Source of the DNA: Negativicoccus massiliensis
Lineage (GTDB): Bacteria; Bacillota; Negativicutes; Veillonellales; Negativicoccaceae
Assembly: GCA_900155405.1 (NCBI GenBank)
Contig: LT700188.1
Coordinates: forward strand, 1,296,590-1,360,589
Direction of reading: 5' to 3'
Length of the DNA: 64,000 nt
In this document: piece after piece, positions 8,591 through 18,382 of the stretch
How positions within the stretch are numbered: position 1 is the first letter of the stretch
How the letters are laid out: each line of letters opens with the position of its first letter
Translations under genes and position numbers: made by a program
Notes under the pieces: generated by a model
The model's database searches: none
What the model was told of the DNA's origin: nothing
Seen by the model: the letters and a program-made list of their open reading frames with translations, nothing else

Positions 8591-8614
8591 ACGCCACGTT
8601 TACGTGGCGTTTTT
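8591..8614 (+). terminator. Terminator between the two flavodoxin genes
   Basis: ACGCCAC and GTGGCGT arms around a short loop, followed by TTTT. It is shorter than most terminators here, so it may only attenuate transcription into the second flavodoxin gene, which has no promoter of its own in view. Confidence 0.65.
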
Positions 8615-8632
8615 CTATCTGAGGAGGAGCCT

Positions 8633-9058
8633 ATGAAAGTAGCTGTTATTTATTGGACGAACACAGGTAACACGGAGCAGATGGCGGAAGAGATCGCGCT
8701 CGGCGTACGCGATGGCGGCGCGGATGCCGTCCTGACGACGTATGCCGACACCACGCCTGAAGAAGCATTGCAGGCCGATCGGCTGGTTTTGGGTTGCCCC
8801 GCCATGGGCATCGAAGAATTGGAAGACGGGGAAGTAGTACCGTTCATGCAGGAACTGTATCCGCAGCTGGCCGGTAAACATGTCGCTGTTTTCGGCTCGT
8901 GCGGCTGGTCGCACGGAGAATGGCTGGCCAAGTGGGTGCAGGAACTCAGTGATGCCGGCGCGGAGATTGTGGCGCCGCCGCTGCACTGCCAAGGCACGCC
9001 GGATGATGAGGGATTGGCCTCCTGTCGCAAACTGGGACAAGACATCGCTCAAAAATAA
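8633..9058 (+). CDS. Short-chain flavodoxin, second copy
   Basis: A 141-residue flavodoxin with the phosphate loop WTNTGNTEQMAEEI and the flavin loops LGCPAMGIEELED and FGSCGWSHGEW. It resembles the preceding flavodoxin along its whole length but differs in the flavin loops (SHGEW against NDGQW), which may tune potential or partner choice. AGGAGGAG precedes the ATG. It lies 47 bases after the first copy and behind a hairpin, so expression probably depends on read-through. Confidence 0.9.
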   Translation: MKVAVIYWTNTGNTEQMAEEIALGVRDGGADAVLTTYADTTPEEALQADRLVLGCPAMGIEELEDGEVVPFMQELYPQLAGKHVAVFGSCGWSHGEWLAKWVQELSDAGAEIVAPPLHCQGTPDDEGLASCRKLGQDIAQK

Positions 9059-9063
9059 AACTG

Positions 9064-9090
9064 AAAAAGTCGCCGCCGGCGACTTTTTTA
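9064..9090 (+). terminator. Terminator after the second flavodoxin
   Basis: AAAAA, stem GTCGCC (9069-9074), loop GCC, stem GGCGAC (9078-9083), then a T-run. Confidence 0.85.
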
Positions 9091-9174
9091 GATAGTCGAT
9101 GTCGCCAACGGATAAATATCGTAAAATTTGTCCGCGCGGTACGGGCAGAAAACGTGAGTAAAGTGCTCTCGGTA

Positions 9175-9183
9175 TGCTATAAT
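9175..9183 (+). promoter_or_regulatory. Extended -10 promoter of the tautomerase-guaB unit
   Basis: TGC directly followed by TATAAT, about 47 bases before the tautomerase start. No clear -35 hexamer is visible. Confidence 0.55.
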
Positions 9184-9229
9184 AGATAAAATATAGAAGA
9201 AAACAAATTAACGATACGGAGGAATCTTT

Positions 9230-10893
<1,664 letters not shown>

Positions 10894-10903
10894 GGTGCCT
10901 TCC

Positions 10904-11644
10904 ATGCAGTGGGAACGGCATTCGATTCTGGGCGTTGCCATTGACGCACTCACACTCGAAACCGCTGTCGCGCAGGTGGACACTTGGCTCGCGCAAAAGG
11001 AAACGAAATTCATCGCTACCGCGAATGCGGAAATGGTCATGCGCGCGTATCAAGATCCCGCTTTCGGTCAGGTATTGGCCGCGGCGGATATGGTGCTCGC
11101 GGACGGGGCGGGAATTGTTTGGGCGGGCGAACAGCTTCATACGCATTTCCCGGAACGCGTAGCGGGCATTGATTTTATGACCGCGCTCGTGGAACGCGCG
11201 GCGCAAACGGGAACCAAGATGTATTTCTTCGGCGGCGCGCCCGGCGTCGCCGCCGAAGCGGCGCAGCGGCTGGAAAGCCGTTTCGGCACGCTGCCGATTG
11301 TCGGGGTGCGGGACGGCTATTTTGCGGCGTCGGAAAATGACGCGATTGCAGCCGACATTCGGGAAAGCGGCGCGCAGCTTTTATTCGCGGGGCTCGGCGT
11401 CCCGAAGCAGGAGTATTGGCTGACGCGGATGCGGCCGCAATTGCCGGGCATTATATCGCTCGGTGTAGGCGGTTCTTTTGATGTGCTTTCCGGTCGATTA
11501 AAACGGGCGCCGCTTTTCTGGCAAAAAAATCGCTTGGAATGGTTGTATCGTTTGGCTCTTCAGCCGTCCCGGTTACGGCGGATGGGAGCGTTGCCACAAT
11601 TTATGTGGCAGGTGAAACGTTCCGCCAACCGAAGGAGGAAATAA
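10904..11644 (+). CDS. WecG/TagA/CpsF family glycosyltransferase
   Basis: A 246-residue glycosyltransferase of family GT26. Seen: ILGVAIDALTLETAV, the TANAEMVMRAY segment, the donor and catalytic segment ADGAGIVWA, the YFFGGAPGVAAEAA segment, FAGLGVPKQEYW, and GVGGSFDVLSGRLKRAP near the C-terminus. Relatives move ManNAc or ManNAcA from UDP-sugar to a GlcNAc-lipid carrier in teichoic acid linkage units or enterobacterial common antigen. In a diderm Firmicute this more likely serves lipopolysaccharide-like or other surface glycan assembly. The ATG at 10904 is chosen over a GTG at 10895 because AAGG lies 8 bases before it. Acceptor and sugar are unknown. Confidence 0.85.
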   Translation: MQWERHSILGVAIDALTLETAVAQVDTWLAQKETKFIATANAEMVMRAYQDPAFGQVLAAADMVLADGAGIVWAGEQLHTHFPERVAGIDFMTALVERAAQTGTKMYFFGGAPGVAAEAAQRLESRFGTLPIVGVRDGYFAASENDAIAADIRESGAQLLFAGLGVPKQEYWLTRMRPQLPGIISLGVGGSFDVLSGRLKRAPLFWQKNRLEWLYRLALQPSRLRRMGALPQFMWQVKRSANRRRK

Positions 11645-11646
11645 TA

Positions 11647-12288
11647 TTGTCACAGATCACGATCGTGAAAGAAGGCTATCCCTTTATCGGGGGAGCTCTT
11701 TTCGTCGCGCTCCTGACAGGGTTGCTGATATCATGGCACTGGGCCTTGTTACCGTTTCTGTTTGCGCTTTTTTTCACCTTTTTCTTTCGTTCGCCCCGGC
11801 GGAATGTGCCGCGTGACCCCGACGTGCTTGTGTCACCGGCGGACGGCACCGTGATGCGGGTCGAAGAAGTAGAGGAAGAGTTGTTTTTGGGTGCGCCCTG
11901 TTATAAAGTTACGATTTTTTTATCCGTATTTGATGTGCATGTCAATCGCAGTCCGATGGCGGGTGATATTAAGTTTCGTCAATACACCTGCGGCGGTTTT
12001 CGCCCCGCGTTTCAAAAAAGTGTAGGTTATGAAAACGAACGCCACACGATCGGTCTTGAAAACGAACGAATTTCGATTGTCGTTACGCAGATCGCGGGCC
12101 TTTTGGCGCGCCGGATCGTATCTTGGAGAAAATTGGGCGACCGGCTGGGCAAAGGCGAGCTGTACGGAATGATCAAATTCGGTTCGTGCACGGAAGTGTT
12201 TATGCCAAAAAATGTGGCTGTCTGCGTAAAAAAAGGAGATCGTGTGCGCGGTGGGGAAACTGTTATCGGGAGAATAGTAGATGCGTAA
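11647..12288 (+). CDS. psd: Phosphatidylserine decarboxylase, short (PSD-A) type
   Basis: A 213-residue proenzyme started at the TTG at 11647, which follows AAGGAGG with good spacing. Seen: two N-terminal hydrophobic stretches (residues ~10-45), SPADGTVMRVEEV, the FLSVFDVHVNRSP motif, and IKFGSCTEVFMP near the C-terminus, where Gly-Ser is the expected self-cleavage site that creates the pyruvoyl group on the small subunit. It converts phosphatidylserine to phosphatidylethanolamine at the membrane. The next gene, pssA, makes its substrate and overlaps it by 8 bases, so the two steps are translationally coupled. The short form matches the PSD-A subclass found in archaea and many Gram-positives. 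Confidence 0.92.
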   Translation: MSQITIVKEGYPFIGGALFVALLTGLLISWHWALLPFLFALFFTFFFRSPRRNVPRDPDVLVSPADGTVMRVEEVEEELFLGAPCYKVTIFLSVFDVHVNRSPMAGDIKFRQYTCGGFRPAFQKSVGYENERHTIGLENERISIVVTQIAGLLARRIVSWRKLGDRLGKGELYGMIKFGSCTEVFMPKNVAVCVKKGDRVRGGETVIGRIVDA

Positions 12289-12973
12289 AGAATGGATACC
12301 GAGTCTTTTTACGGCTTTGAATATTGCCATGGGGACACTGTCGTTGATGTTTACCGTGCAGGGGAATTTCAACGCGGCCGGCTGGGCGATTTTGCTCGCG
12401 GCGGTGGCGGACGGTTTGGATGGACGGGTAGCTCGTGCGTTCGGCGTGGCCGGAGATTTCGGCAAAGAGTTGGACTCATTATGCGATGTGGTATCGTTCG
12501 GCGTGGCGCCGGCCGTTTTGCTCTATACTTGGCAAATGGCGCTCATGCCGTTCGGTTTGGGAGCGATTGCCGCTGTGCTTTTAGCGGTCTGCGGCGCGAT
12601 GCGCTTAGCTCGTTTCAATATTAATACGGATGTGGTGCACGGCTTTTTCATGGGGATGCCGATCCCGACGACGGGATGTTTGGCCGCGACCTATGTGCTG
12701 TCGGATGCGCCGTTGCCGGTGTATCTTACCTGGGCGCTGACGTTGGTATTGGCATGGGTGATGGTCAGCGAAATGCATTACCCGGATTTCAAGGGTAAAG
12801 CCGCCGATCCGGTGCAGAAAAAAGCGTTGGCGGCCGTGGTCGTCATCGGACTGCTCTTGCTGCTCGATGAGCCGTCACGTTGGGCGTTTGTATTCTTTTT
12901 CATGTATTTCCTGTTCGGCATTTTAAATACGATTTGGAATCGGTTGGATCGATCCGGCGGAAGGGGAGCGTAG
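12281..12973 (+). CDS. pssA: CDP-diacylglycerol-serine O-phosphatidyltransferase
   Basis: A 230-residue polytopic membrane enzyme with the CDP-alcohol phosphotransferase motif DGLDGRVAR...FGKELDSLCD (residues ~47-72), in which the Asp residues bind metal and activate serine. PSLFTALNIAMG at the N-terminus and at least six hydrophobic segments fit PssA. It makes phosphatidylserine, which the overlapping upstream psd product decarboxylates. The start lies inside the psd gene (8-base overlap). Confidence 0.93.
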   Translation: MRKEWIPSLFTALNIAMGTLSLMFTVQGNFNAAGWAILLAAVADGLDGRVARAFGVAGDFGKELDSLCDVVSFGVAPAVLLYTWQMALMPFGLGAIAAVLLAVCGAMRLARFNINTDVVHGFFMGMPIPTTGCLAATYVLSDAPLPVYLTWALTLVLAWVMVSEMHYPDFKGKAADPVQKKALAAVVVIGLLLLLDEPSRWAFVFFFMYFLFGILNTIWNRLDRSGGRGA

Positions 12974-12974
12974 A

Positions 12975-14237
12975 ATGACCTATTACATGGATATCATCAT
13001 GGTACCCATCCAGATCATCGTGGCGCTGTTCACGGTGTACTACATGGTCCTGGCCATTTCGGGCATGTTCCGCAAAAAAGAAGCCAAGATCCTGACGCCG
13101 AAAAATCGTTTCGCCATTATCATTGCGGCGCATAATGAAGAGCAGGTATTGGGCGCGCTGATTGATAATCTTTTCATGCTGAAATATCCGCGTGAACTTT
13201 ACGACGTTTATGTCGTCGCGGACAACTGCACCGACGGTACCGCGCAACTCGCTCGGGATCACGGCGCCATCGTCTATGAACGGTTCAATACGGAAGAGGT
13301 CGGCAAGGGTTATGCGATGGACTGGCTGTTTCATAAGGTCTATGAGACGGAGATTGAATACGACGCTTTTTGCGTGTTCGACGCGGACAACCTCGTCCAT
13401 CTGGATTTTCTGACGGAAATGAACAGCCGCCTGGAAAAAGGCGAACAGGTCATTCAGGGCTACCTGAGCGCGAAAAACCCGTCGGACACATGGGTGTCCG
13501 CGACGTTCGCGATGGCGTTTTGGATCGTCAATCATTTGTGGCATCTGGGCAAGTACAATATCGGTCTTTCCACCGCGCTCGGCGGCACGGGCATGTGCAT
13601 CTCGAGTCAGGTCCTGCGCACTTACGGTTGGGGGTGCAACTGTTTGACGGAAGATATGGAATTTTCCATGAAAGTTCTGTACGAAGGCAATATTCGTACG
13701 ACATGGGCCGACGACGCTATTGTTTACGATGAAAAACCGCTTCGTTTCATGCAGTCGTGGAATCAACGCAAACGCTGGGCGCAGGGACACTTTGACTGCG
13801 CCGGACGGTACATTCCCAAATTGCTTAAACGCGGTTTTGCGACCGGTAATATTCGCATGCTTGACGGTATTTTACAGTTGTCGCAGCCGCATTTTATGCT
13901 GCTTTCGACTTTTTATTTATTGATGACTTATGTAAACGCGTATGTCCCGTTCTTTACCAACGTACTGTATAATGATCGCGTTATGCCGGTGGAATTCTGG
14001 ACGACAATCGGTATCTTGCAATTTATTTTGCCGATTATCGTATTGTGGCGGATCAGCGTTCCCAAGAAAGTTTGGTGGTACGTTCCTCTGTATCCGATCT
14101 TCATTTACTCCTGGGTGCCGATCACTTTCCTGGGATTCCTGAACCGACATAAAAAAGAATGGAGTCATACTCAACATACGCGGCAAATTTCGTTTGACGA
14201 AGTGCCGTTGCATCTGGACAGTAAAGGACCGAATTAA
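12975..14237 (+). CDS. Membrane-bound processive family 2 glycosyltransferase
   Basis: A 420-residue GT2 enzyme. Seen: one N-terminal membrane helix, IIIAAHNEEQVLGALI, the nucleotide-sugar motif DADN (residues ~136-139), TED (~229-231), the QRKRW motif (~263-267) diagnostic of processive or BcsA/IcaA-like GT2 enzymes, and several C-terminal membrane helices (~300-395). It presumably polymerises or transfers a sugar at the inner membrane for a surface polysaccharide or lipid-linked glycan. It starts two bases after pssA and overlaps surE by one base, so it belongs to the same transcript. The sugar and product are unknown. Confidence 0.85.
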   Translation: MTYYMDIIMVPIQIIVALFTVYYMVLAISGMFRKKEAKILTPKNRFAIIIAAHNEEQVLGALIDNLFMLKYPRELYDVYVVADNCTDGTAQLARDHGAIVYERFNTEEVGKGYAMDWLFHKVYETEIEYDAFCVFDADNLVHLDFLTEMNSRLEKGEQVIQGYLSAKNPSDTWVSATFAMAFWIVNHLWHLGKYNIGLSTALGGTGMCISSQVLRTYGWGCNCLTEDMEFSMKVLYEGNIRTTWADDAIVYDEKPLRFMQSWNQRKRWAQGHFDCAGRYIPKLLKRGFATGNIRMLDGILQLSQPHFMLLSTFYLLMTYVNAYVPFFTNVLYNDRVMPVEFWTTIGILQFILPIIVLWRISVPKKVWWYVPLYPIFIYSWVPITFLGFLNRHKKEWSHTQHTRQISFDEVPLHLDSKGPN

Positions 14238-15004
14238 TGCATATTTTCATGTCGAACGACGATGGTATCGAAGCGCGCGGCTTGCGCATGTTGGCGCGCG
14301 GCTTAGTGGATCTCGGTGAAATCACGCTGATCGCGCCGCATCAGGAGTGCAGTTCGAGTTCGTCGGCGCTGACTTTGCGGGAGCGTTTATATCTCAAGGA
14401 AGAGCATACGGGCGAACCGCGTTTCAAGGCGTTTTCTTTTACCGGGCGGCCGGCCGATTGCGCGAAGTTCGGCATTTCGTATTGGTTACAGGATACGCCG
14501 CCGGATTTGGTGGTGTCCGGCATCAATAACGGCTACAACGTCGGCAGCGATGTGACTTATTCCGGAACGGTGGCGGTCGCGCTTGAAGGGCATTACGAAA
14601 AAATTCCGTCGCTCGCGGTTTCGGGGCAGACTTTTGATGAAGAGTTTTTGGAACGGGCGGTACCCTTTGTCCGCGACTTTATTCAAAAAGTTTTCGTGGA
14701 AGGCAAATACCCGGGATTGCTGAATTTGAATATTCCCAACATTCCGGAAATTGACTGGCGCCATGTCAAAGTCTGTCGTCAGGGTGTGCAGATTTATGAA
14801 AACGCGATCAGTTCGGCAGTGGACGAAAACGGCCAGATTTACTACCGCGTCAAAGGACGCGCGCTGCCGGATTCGGATCAGGAAGATGATGTTTACTTTT
14901 TGCATCGCGGCTGGATTACAGTGACGCCGTTGACCTGGTATCAGGGCGCGGATCAGAAAATCGGCGCGATAGAGGATCTGTTGCGCGCGATCACGGAACC
15001 ATAA
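14237..15004 (+). CDS. surE: 5'/3'-nucleotidase SurE
   Basis: A 255-residue SurE phosphatase. Seen: FMSNDDGIEARGL with the metal-binding Asp pair at the N-terminus, APHQECSSSSSALT, and VSGINNGYNVGSDVTYSGTVAVALEG. The enzyme hydrolyses nucleoside monophosphates and short polyphosphates. It overlaps the preceding glycosyltransferase stop codon by one base and is followed by a strong terminator, so it closes the operon. Confidence 0.93.
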   Translation: MHIFMSNDDGIEARGLRMLARGLVDLGEITLIAPHQECSSSSSALTLRERLYLKEEHTGEPRFKAFSFTGRPADCAKFGISYWLQDTPPDLVVSGINNGYNVGSDVTYSGTVAVALEGHYEKIPSLAVSGQTFDEEFLERAVPFVRDFIQKVFVEGKYPGLLNLNIPNIPEIDWRHVKVCRQGVQIYENAISSAVDENGQIYYRVKGRALPDSDQEDDVYFLHRGWITVTPLTWYQGADQKIGAIEDLLRAITEP

Positions 15005-15011
15005 AAGAAAC

Positions 15012-15040
15012 AAAAAAGACGAGCTGAGCTCGTCTTTTTT
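15012..15040. terminator. Bidirectional terminator
   Basis: A-run, stem GACGAG (15018-15023), loop CTGAG, stem CTCGTC (15029-15034), T-run. It separates surE from the convergent amidohydrolase gene. Confidence 0.85.
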
Positions 15041-15048
15041 TATTTCTT

Positions 15049-16185
15049 TTAGCGATTGTGTTCGCCGTTGTATTTTGAATTTTCGCCGAGTACTTTCGAC
15101 ACGGCCGTTTTCAGAATGGTTTTGCCGTATGTGAGGGCCTCGGTATTGAAATGCATATCCGGCTGATGCAGACCGGGTTTGAGATCGGCGCCCAGACCGT
15201 AGAAACCGACATGCAAATTCGGCTTGGCGATGACGTAGTGGCAGAAATCTTCGCCGCCCGGCGTGGTTTGCGCCGGCAACGTGTTTTCGCGGCCGAGCAC
15301 TTCGGCAATGCTATCTTCCAACAGTTCGCACATGTCGTCGTTATATACGGCGGCCGGCAAATCGATCAATGTTTTGCAGGTGCAGGTGCAGGAAAAAGCG
15401 GCGACGGCGTTTTCCACGGCGATTTTGATTTTTTCATTGAGTTCCGCCATGGTATCGTTATCACCGGCTCGCATATCAAAAGCGAGCAATACTTTGTCGG
15501 GGATCGCGTTTGTCGCGCCGGAGTCACAGAGGCAGCGGGTGGCTTTCACGCTGAACGAACGCTCGGGATTCGGTTGGATTCCCGTGGCGGCGAGGATCGC
15601 CAGCGCCGCCGCATGCAAAGCGTTGTGACCTAAATGCGGCCGCGCGCCGTGCGCGCGTTGCCCTTTAATTTCGAATTCCACGGTGTGGCTTGCTGAATAG
15701 TAGAGGGCGGCGATCGCCTGTCCCAATTTCGCTTCCTGGATCGGACGGACATGCTGCCCGATCAGGTAATCGACGTCATCCAACACGCCGCTTTCGACGA
15801 TAGTGTACGCGCCTTGGCCGATTTCTTCCGCCGGCTGGAAAATCATTTTCAGCTTACCGCGTTTGACGATTCCTTCTTGAATGATTTCTTCGCCGGCCGC
15901 CAGCGCCATCGCCGTGTGGGCGTCGTGACCGCAGCTGTGAATCGCGACATGCTTGCCGTCGACGATATGTCCGAGCGCATCCATGTCGGCGCGCACGGCC
16001 ATCGTCGGACCGGGTTTGCCGCTGTCGAAGATACCGACGACACCGGTGTGACCGCCAAGACCTTCCGTAACATCAAAGCCGGCTTCCCGCAGCGTTTTGG
16101 CCACGAATTCGGAGGTTTTATGCTCCTCCAGCCCGAACTCCGGGATGGTATGTAAATATCCTCTGAAATCCTGTTCTCTTGCCAT
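15049..16185 (-). CDS. M20-family amidohydrolase
   Basis: A 378-residue enzyme of the M20D/amidohydrolase group (N-acyl amino acid or aminobenzoyl-glutamate hydrolases). Seen: HTIPEFGLEEHKTSEF at the N-terminus, AVRADMDAL, the zinc-site motif HSCGHDAHTAM, FQPAEEIGQGA, the AHGARPHLGHNALHAA dimerisation segment, and the C-terminal GGEDF plus LHQPDMHFN metal-site part. No signal peptide is seen, so it is cytoplasmic. The start at 16185 follows AAAGGAGGGAATAGT; the earlier in-frame ATG at 16242 lies upstream of the probable promoter. It is transcribed away from a Gate-domain transporter pair, which may import its substrate. Confidence 0.88.
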   Translation of the reverse strand: MAREQDFRGYLHTIPEFGLEEHKTSEFVAKTLREAGFDVTEGLGGHTGVVGIFDSGKPGPTMAVRADMDALGHIVDGKHVAIHSCGHDAHTAMALAAGEEIIQEGIVKRGKLKMIFQPAEEIGQGAYTIVESGVLDDVDYLIGQHVRPIQEAKLGQAIAALYYSASHTVEFEIKGQRAHGARPHLGHNALHAAALAILAATGIQPNPERSFSVKATRCLCDSGATNAIPDKVLLAFDMRAGDNDTMAELNEKIKIAVENAVAAFSCTCTCKTLIDLPAAVYNDDMCELLEDSIAEVLGRENTLPAQTTPGGEDFCHYVIAKPNLHVGFYGLGADLKPGLHQPDMHFNTEALTYGKTILKTAVSKVLGENSKYNGEHNR

Positions 16186-16209
16186 ACTATTCCCTCCTTT
16201 AGTACCACC

Positions 16210-16215
16210 AGTATA
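16210..16215 (-). promoter_or_regulatory. Extended -10 promoter of the amidohydrolase gene
   Basis: On the minus strand TATACT is preceded by TGT, about 25 bases before the ATG. This position also argues against translation from the upstream ATG at 16242. Confidence 0.55.
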
Positions 16216-16266
16216 ACACAATCGCTTACGTTGAACGGACAAATTTTAATTTTTGACTAAAATATG

Positions 16267-16295
16267 TTGGTAAAGCAAATGATAAATGTTATAAT
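16267..16295 (+). promoter_or_regulatory. Promoter of the yjiH-yjiG pair
   Basis: TTGGTA (16267-16272), 17-base spacer, TATAAT (16290-16295). Confidence 0.6.
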
Positions 16296-16313
16296 GGACG
16301 TAATATTTTTTTA

Positions 16314-16328
16314 GGAATATTCTATTCC
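16314..16328. promoter_or_regulatory. Possible operator, 15-base palindrome
   Basis: GGAATA, TTC, TATTCC: a perfect 6-base inverted repeat placed about 20 bases downstream of the yjiH -10 box. Its position suits a repressor site; no regulator gene is nearby. Confidence 0.3.
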
Positions 16329-16384
16329 GCCCGACGCGTGCCTTGGCATCGCGCGGTTTTTTAACAGGAAGGAAGGGGATGCAG

Positions 16385-17116
16385 ATGGCAGAAGAAAAGC
16401 AGAAAACTGCCGCGCCGCAAGGCCAACCTGTCGAATCGACAGCAAAGTCGGATCGACGGCAGGAAGCGGAGCGTCTGCTCGGCGGTAAAGTCGGTATCGG
16501 CGCTTACATCGCGTTGATTGCGGCAATCATTTTTTTCTCCGGCATTTTGATGAAAGTCGACGGTATGAAATGGTTGAGCGCGTTTGACTATACGACCTTG
16601 ATCGGTAAGTACGGTACGATGAAAGTACCGGAAAAAGCGACTTGGCTCGGTATGGGCGGTTTCGCCGCACGGCAGGGCTTTTTATTTGCGCTTTCGTTGG
16701 CGCCGTCCGTAATGCTTGCTTTGGGTGTGATCGAAGTGCTTGCGCAATACGGCGCGATTCGCGCGGCGCATAAATTGATGACGCCGCTGTTGAAACCGAT
16801 TTTAGGCTTACCGGGATTGACGGGGCTGGCGCTGATTACGGACTTGCAGAGTACGGATGCCGGCGCGGCGCAAACGAAAGAATTGTTTGATGAAGGCCTG
16901 ATCAGTGACAAGGAACACACGATTATGACGTCTTGGCAGTACAGCGGCGCGGGGATGATCAGTAATTATTTCGCCACGGGCTCGGCGGTATTTGCGGCCT
17001 TGACCGTACCGGTTATTTTGCCGCTGGGAATTATTTTCGTCATGAAATTTGTCGGCGGCGCATTTGTTCGCTTTATGTTAAATACGGTTTACGGAAAGGA
17101 TTTTGCCAATGAATAA
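16385..17116 (+). CDS. yjiH: YjiH-like membrane protein with nucleoside-recognition (Gate) domain
   Basis: A 243-residue protein with a polar N-terminus of about 35 residues and then four to five membrane segments. The Gate-domain core is seen in LKPILGLPGLTGLALITDLQSTDAGAAQTKELFDE and MTSWQYSGAGMISNYFATGSAV, both shown here only as landmarks near residues 130-165 and 180-200. In E. coli yjiH and yjiG are adjacent and lie beside the isoaspartyl dipeptidase gene iadA; the pair is thought to be a two-part transporter. The start at 16385 fits the AAGGGG ribosome site; an ATG at 16379 is an alternative. It overlaps yjiG by 8 bases, so the two are made together. Confidence 0.8.
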   Translation: MAEEKQKTAAPQGQPVESTAKSDRRQEAERLLGGKVGIGAYIALIAAIIFFSGILMKVDGMKWLSAFDYTTLIGKYGTMKVPEKATWLGMGGFAARQGFLFALSLAPSVMLALGVIEVLAQYGAIRAAHKLMTPLLKPILGLPGLTGLALITDLQSTDAGAAQTKELFDEGLISDKEHTIMTSWQYSGAGMISNYFATGSAVFAALTVPVILPLGIIFVMKFVGGAFVRFMLNTVYGKDFANE

Positions 17117-17576
17117 CATGGACACGCAAAGCAAAAATCCTTTTGACGTATTCGTCATCGGGGCTCGTAAAGGTTGGAACATCGCGGTCAACAACATGAT
17201 CCCGAACGTCTTGATGGCGTTTGCGATCGCGCACATTTTGGATCTTCTGGGCGTGCTCGATTTCATGAGCGTGATTTTCGGACCGGTCATGGGGATCTTC
17301 GGCTTGCCGGGGCAGGCGGTCATGGCGCTTTTGACGGCATGGCTTTCTCTTTCCGCCGGCGTCGGCATGGCGGTATCGCTCGCGGGGCAGGGCCTTTTGA
17401 ACGGTACGCATTTGACAATTTTGCTGCCGGCGATGGTTCTGATGGGATCGCAGCTGCAGTACATGGGTCGACTGCTCGCGGTCGCCGATGTCAAAAAGAA
17501 ATATTGGCCGCTGCTGATGCTGACCAGTATCTTGAATGCCGTAATTGCCATGTTCATCATGCGCATACTGGCGTAA
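17109..17576 (+). CDS. yjiG: YjiG-like membrane protein with nucleoside-recognition (Gate) domain
   Basis: A 155-residue protein with four hydrophobic segments. Seen: FVIGARKGWNIAVNNMIPNV, a Gate-type core PVMGIFGLPGQAVMALLTAW, and a terminal helix. It is the partner of the upstream YjiH-like protein, and the two appear to be halves of one transporter. The ATG at 17109 follows GGAAAGGA by 8 bases and lies inside the yjiH gene. Substrate unknown; the divergent M20 amidohydrolase suggests a peptide-like or acylated amino acid. Confidence 0.8.
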   Translation: MNNMDTQSKNPFDVFVIGARKGWNIAVNNMIPNVLMAFAIAHILDLLGVLDFMSVIFGPVMGIFGLPGQAVMALLTAWLSLSAGVGMAVSLAGQGLLNGTHLTILLPAMVLMGSQLQYMGRLLAVADVKKKYWPLLMLTSILNAVIAMFIMRILA

Positions 17577-17584
17577 TGACAAAT

Positions 17585-17614
17585 AAAAAAGCACACCGAA
17601 AGGTGTGCTTTTTT
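17585..17614. terminator. Bidirectional terminator
   Basis: AAAAAA, stem GCACACC, loop GAAA, stem GGTGTGC, TTTTTT. It separates yjiG from the convergent isochorismatase-type gene. Confidence 0.9.
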
Positions 17615-17620
17615 ATTGCG

Positions 17621-18340
17621 TTATTTAGCGTGTTTTTCCCGCGCTTCGTCAAGCAGAGCGATCGTTTGATCGGTGGAAAGCACCTGGCAATAAATCAGGT
17701 TCATAATTTTCAGTTCCGCGTCGTGAAGTTCCTGCGTCGCGGCCGCGCACGCGTCTTCTACGCAAATGACTTGGAAACTGTCGTCCGCTAAGCCGCGCAC
17801 CGTTCCGGCGACGCATTGGTCGGTGACGATGCCGCCGACGACCACCGTTTTAATGCCCATATTGCGTAAAATACGGCAAATATTCGTGCCGGTTGTCACG
17901 CTGTCGGTCGTTTTATTGAAAACGAGCTCATTGTCTTGCGGGGTGAGTTCTTCCACCATAGCGGCTTCCGTCGAATCCGCGTGAATGAAGATGCCATTCC
18001 AGCCGTCCGACTTCTGCACGGTTTCCCGATCTTCGCCGTCGGTCAACAGGCAGGCGATTCGTCCGAATGTGACGCGCAATTCATGTTCGCGGAAATAATC
18101 GAGCAGGCGTCGCGCGTTCGGGATCGTCGTCGTTTTCAAACGATCACGGAAATATTTCCAGCGATCCCATGTGCCTGCTTTTTTCAATTCCAGCGCTTCG
18201 CCCATTTCGTCATGGGCGAATTCGTTTTGCAGATCGACGAGCAGCAAGGCCGTCGTTTTCGGATCCAGATTCAGCTCCGGATAGGTTTCGACGTCCTGGT
18301 AGTAAAACGAACGGTACTTCGGATCCACTTGAATTTTCAT
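17621..18340 (-). CDS. Isochorismatase-type cysteine hydrolase
   Basis: A 239-residue cytoplasmic hydrolase. The family triad is visible: Asp36 in LLLVDLQNEF, Lys143 in FNKTTDSVTTG, and Cys176 in GGIVTDQCVAGTVRGL, preceded by the conserved cis-peptide region. The family includes nicotinamidase, carbamoylsarcosine and ureidoacrylate amidases, biuret hydrolase and true isochorismatases. The extra N-terminal ~30 residues and the long insert around residues 45-70 set it apart from nicotinamidases. It is the last gene of a minus-strand unit with an alpha/beta hydrolase and a solute-binding lipoprotein, suggesting an amide- or carbamate-type catabolic role. Substrate not determinable. Confidence 0.85.
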   Translation of the reverse strand: MKIQVDPKYRSFYYQDVETYPELNLDPKTTALLLVDLQNEFAHDEMGEALELKKAGTWDRWKYFRDRLKTTTIPNARRLLDYFREHELRVTFGRIACLLTDGEDRETVQKSDGWNGIFIHADSTEAAMVEELTPQDNELVFNKTTDSVTTGTNICRILRNMGIKTVVVGGIVTDQCVAGTVRGLADDSFQVICVEDACAAATQELHDAELKIMNLIYCQVLSTDQTIALLDEAREKHAK

Positions 18341-18382
18341 GAAAGACCTCCTTAAATAATATACACTTCTTTATTACCAATA

